Origin: an uncultured Lachnospiraceae bacterium | Lineage (GTDB): Bacteria > Bacillota > Clostridia > Lachnospirales > Lachnospiraceae | Direction of reading: 5' to 3' | NCBI GenBank assembly: GCA_910576815.1 | Contig: CAJTKA010000019.1 | Coordinates: 1 to 64,000 of the forward strand | DNA length: 64,000 bases | In this document: positions 62,133-64,000 of the stretch, in pieces | How positions within the stretch are numbered: position 1 is the first letter of the stretch | Layout: the number at the start of each line of letters is the position of its first letter | Program-made: the position numbers and the translations under genes | Notes under the pieces: model-generated | Database searches by the model: none | What the model was told of the DNA's origin: nothing | Seen by the model: the letters and a program-made list of their open reading frames with translations, nothing else

Positions 62133-62777
62133 TTACAGTTTCAGCAACACTTGAATGCTGCCATCCAAACTTTCCAGCATTTTTTGGAACTCCCCGCCGT
62201 CGCTCTGTTTGCCCACAATACTGCCGTAATGCGTGGGAACCACTGCTTTAGGCTTGATTTGTGCGATATACTCCGCCGCTTGCTTCCCGTCCATCGTATA
62301 GAATCCCCCGATGGGAACAAACGCCACATCACAGCTTACCTTTTTGATATCCTCATTCACATCCGTATCCCCGGCCACATAATAACGGACACCGTCCATT
62401 TCCACCACATAGCCCTGCCATTTTTTTGCTTTTGTGTGAAAAGGTTTCATTTTATTATAAGCAGGGATCGTCTCGATCACCAAGCCGCCCGCCTCATGGT
62501 TCTCCCCCGGCTGATAAAACAAACAATGTTCCGCTGTGATACCTGCTTTGGAAAGCGCCTTTTTTTGCATGGATTCAGGCGCGACAAGAACCGTGCTGTC
62601 TTTCCTTATTTTCGCAATGGATTCCGGATCAAAATGATCGTAATGCTCGTGGGTGATAAAAATATAGTCCGCATCATGAGCCGCTTCCTGAATCAGATAC
62701 GGGTCAAAGTATAAAACTTTCGAGCCTTCGATGCGGATACTGCTCTGGGTGTTGACGGTGATGTTATCCAGGGTCAT
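62133..62777 (-). CDS. Metallo-beta-lactamase-fold hydrolase (UlaG-like)
   Basis: 214 residues. The two-metal site is intact: FITHEHYDHFD (HxHxDH), the bridging Asp in VAGDTDVNE, and PTHYG near the end. Size and lack of a signal peptide fit the small cytoplasmic MBL-fold hydrolases related to UlaG. The substrate is unknown. ATG 62777 has GGAGG 8-9 bp before it. It is monocistronic between two terminators. Confidence 0.87.
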   Translation of the reverse strand: MTLDNITVNTQSSIRIEGSKVLYFDPYLIQEAAHDADYIFITHEHYDHFDPESIAKIRKDSTVLVAPESMQKKALSKAGITAEHCLFYQPGENHEAGGLVIETIPAYNKMKPFHTKAKKWQGYVVEMDGVRYYVAGDTDVNEDIKKVSCDVAFVPIGGFYTMDGKQAAEYIAQIKPKAVVPTHYGSIVGKQSDGGEFQKMLESLDGSIQVLLKL

Positions 62778-62844
62778 TTCCGTGTCCTCCTTATTGATAA
62801 AAGATTCATCTGATACCAGCTTACCAACTCGATTCGGTTTTGTC

Positions 62845-62888
62845 AAAAACAGAGCATCCGGGTCCTGTCAAAGGATCTGAATGCTCTG
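62845..62888 (-). terminator. Terminator of the anti-sigma-like gene
   Basis: On the minus strand CAGAGCAT (62888-62881) pairs with ATGCTCTG (62857-62850), followed by TTTTT. Inner bases extend the stem. Confidence 0.75.
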
Positions 62889-62911
62889 CCTCTCCTATTA
62901 TTAGATCACCG

Positions 62912-63585
62912 TTATTTCAATGGCAGCTTTTCCCCGTCCAGATACACGCCTGCGATTTCCTCCACATTGATAAACCTGTCAAATGCAACGGCAAATATTT
63001 CTTCCCAGGCGCTGGTGCCATACGGATCAAAACCTCCGCCCCGAATCACCGCTCCCAGATAAGCATCGCCTGTCACGGCTTCGCCCTGATGGCTGTATCC
63101 CACGCATTTTCCCGTATCTTTAACCCAAATGATCTCATCGCCTTCCGGCAGTTTCCCGAGCATATGGCAGACCGTGCCGTCTTTCATCTCAATATCCAAA
63201 AAGGAAAACGGCGTAAGATTAGCCTCATCCGCATCCTTTCCTTCCATGACAAGTTCCAGATGCAAATTCCTGTCCAAGCTCATCTGCATACCTGCACCCG
63301 TGATCCTGATTTCTCTGCAGCCTTCCAATACACTGCTGCCATCCGCATAGCAGCTCTTTGTCTCTCCAGTCGGCTCTAAATCAAACTGACCCAGCGGACG
63401 CCAGATCTCCGCAATCATATTGACTTCCTCATTGCGACTGTCCTTATACATCGTGGACTGAAAGAGCTCCCATACATTCTGTCCCGTCTTCGCGTAACAG
63501 ATACCGTTTCCGGCTTCCGCCACGACCAGCGCGCACACAGCGGCCGCCGCCCGTGCATACCATTTTTGCCTCTGCCGCTTCCTTT
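62912..63585 (-). pseudogene. DUF4179-like anti-sigma factor, 5' end lost
   Basis: The frame reads KRQRQKWYARAAAAVCALVVAEAGNGICYA, a basic patch running into a membrane helix. An extracellular domain follows (WELFQSTMYKD, ITGAGMQMSLDRNLHLELV) and the end FDRFINVEEIAGVYLDGEKLPL is typical of DUF4179 proteins that follow sigma factor genes. The cytoplasmic sigma-binding N-terminus and its start codon are absent: a stop is met at about 63586, where unrelated flagellin sequence begins on the other strand. A GTG at 63538 opens 208 codons but without a ribosome site. No sigma gene is nearby. Confidence 0.6.
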
Positions 63586-63590
63586 TTTAC

Positions 63591-64000
63591 AAAACTACAA
63601 ACGAGCCAACGATTACTTCTCTATCCGGAACAAAAAATTTATCAAACGGTATTCATCTTAAACCCGGACAAAATGTATTGACTCTTTCTGTCGATTCAGT
63701 ACCTTACAGCTATACCTTTCCGGAGAATACCCAATATACCGCCCACGAATTTGCCGATCTTCTGAATACTATGCTTCAAAATGGAGATGACAACGGCAAT
63801 ACAGCACCACTGAAAGCTTCCATAGAAAATGGAACTCTGAAACTCTCCCACAAAGTGGCCGGATCGCACTCATTAGCCATCAATTCCATTACGATCAGTC
63901 AGCCAAAGTACGCTGAAAAAGCAGTTGCCCGCATAAAAAATGCCATCTATTTAGTGAGTTCCAGACGCAGCACATATGGCGCCGTGCAAAACAGACTGGA
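63591..64000 (+). pseudogene. Flagellin-like fragment, continues past the window
   Basis: A frame without an ATG start reads EPTITSLSGTKNLSNGIHLK, later SVPYSYTFPENTQYTAHEFADLL and AIYLVSSRRSTYGAVQNRLE up to the window end. The last segment is the conserved start of the flagellin C-terminal domain (normally AIxxVSxxRxxLGAxQNRL). The N-terminal flagellin domain needed for export and assembly is missing on the left, where the DUF4179 fragment begins. It looks like the 3' part of a flagellin or flagellin-like gene cut by a rearrangement near 63588. Confidence 0.65.

Overview
The window reads as the chromosome of a low-to-mid GC Gram-positive anaerobe of the class Clostridia, most likely family Lachnospiraceae. 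Supporting points are the murB-rapZ-whiA-Crh cluster with HPr kinase nearby, strong GGAGG ribosome binding sites, TTGACA-N17-TATAAT type promoters, a lantibiotic-immunity ABC module with two-component genes, an MMPL transporter coupled to a GLUG-repeat surface protein, and a flagellin fragment at the right edge. No tRNA, rRNA or CRISPR array is visible. The species cannot be named from sequence alone.

Layout. 1-5.7 kb is a decayed stretch: fragments of a cyclophilin, a histidine kinase with its response regulator, and a 5'-nucleotidase. An intact, clearly AT-rich XRE regulator plus half-size ABC exporter appears to have inserted into the kinase gene. 6-8.8 kb holds a sodium:amino-acid symporter with a terminator-like hairpin in its leader, and class II fructose-bisphosphate aldolase. 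8.9-19.4 kb is one long minus-strand housekeeping run (ftsH, uvrC, hprK, glucokinase, murB, rapZ, whiA, crh, lipid kinase). It joins carbon-catabolite control (HPr kinase acting on a Crh-type HPr) with cell-wall synthesis and envelope quality control. pyrG diverges from ftsH. 21.3-25.1 kb has a LysM relic, a GH3 beta-glucosidase and a BRO-N/DinD-like gene.

25.4-32.3 kb is an accessory region. It contains a frameshifted CDP-glycerol-transferase-like/DUF4422 pair, a TnpB-like gene that has lost all three RuvC acidic residues and is followed by a highly structured omega-RNA-like segment, a tyrosine integrase flanked by inverted copies of one hairpin (one copy ends a likely ~80 nt small RNA), and an Rpn/PD-(D/E)XK transposase-like gene with a 54-bp tandem repeat. 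32.3-39 kb holds two minus-strand two-component systems, the first with a Bce-type ATPase and a deleted permease. 39.2-41.8 kb is a lantibiotic-immunity FEG-like transporter.

42.9-52.4 kb is a ten-gene Mrp/Mbh-like cation/proton antiporter operon with four separate ion-translocating subunits instead of the usual two. 52.4-58.6 kb is the MMPL transporter and GLUG surface protein. 58.8-62.1 kb is KtrAB potassium uptake followed by a diguanylate cyclase with a degenerate receiver. The right end has a metallo-beta-lactamase-fold hydrolase and two truncated genes (a DUF4179-like anti-sigma factor and a flagellin) abutting at an apparent deletion junction.

The observations most worth following are the nuclease-dead TnpB-like locus with its structured RNA, a three-hairpin repeat found in the same orientation just upstream of three unrelated genes (hprK, a Bce-type permease, mrpB) with compensatory stem changes, the small RNA unit beside the integrase, and the four-channel antiporter operon.
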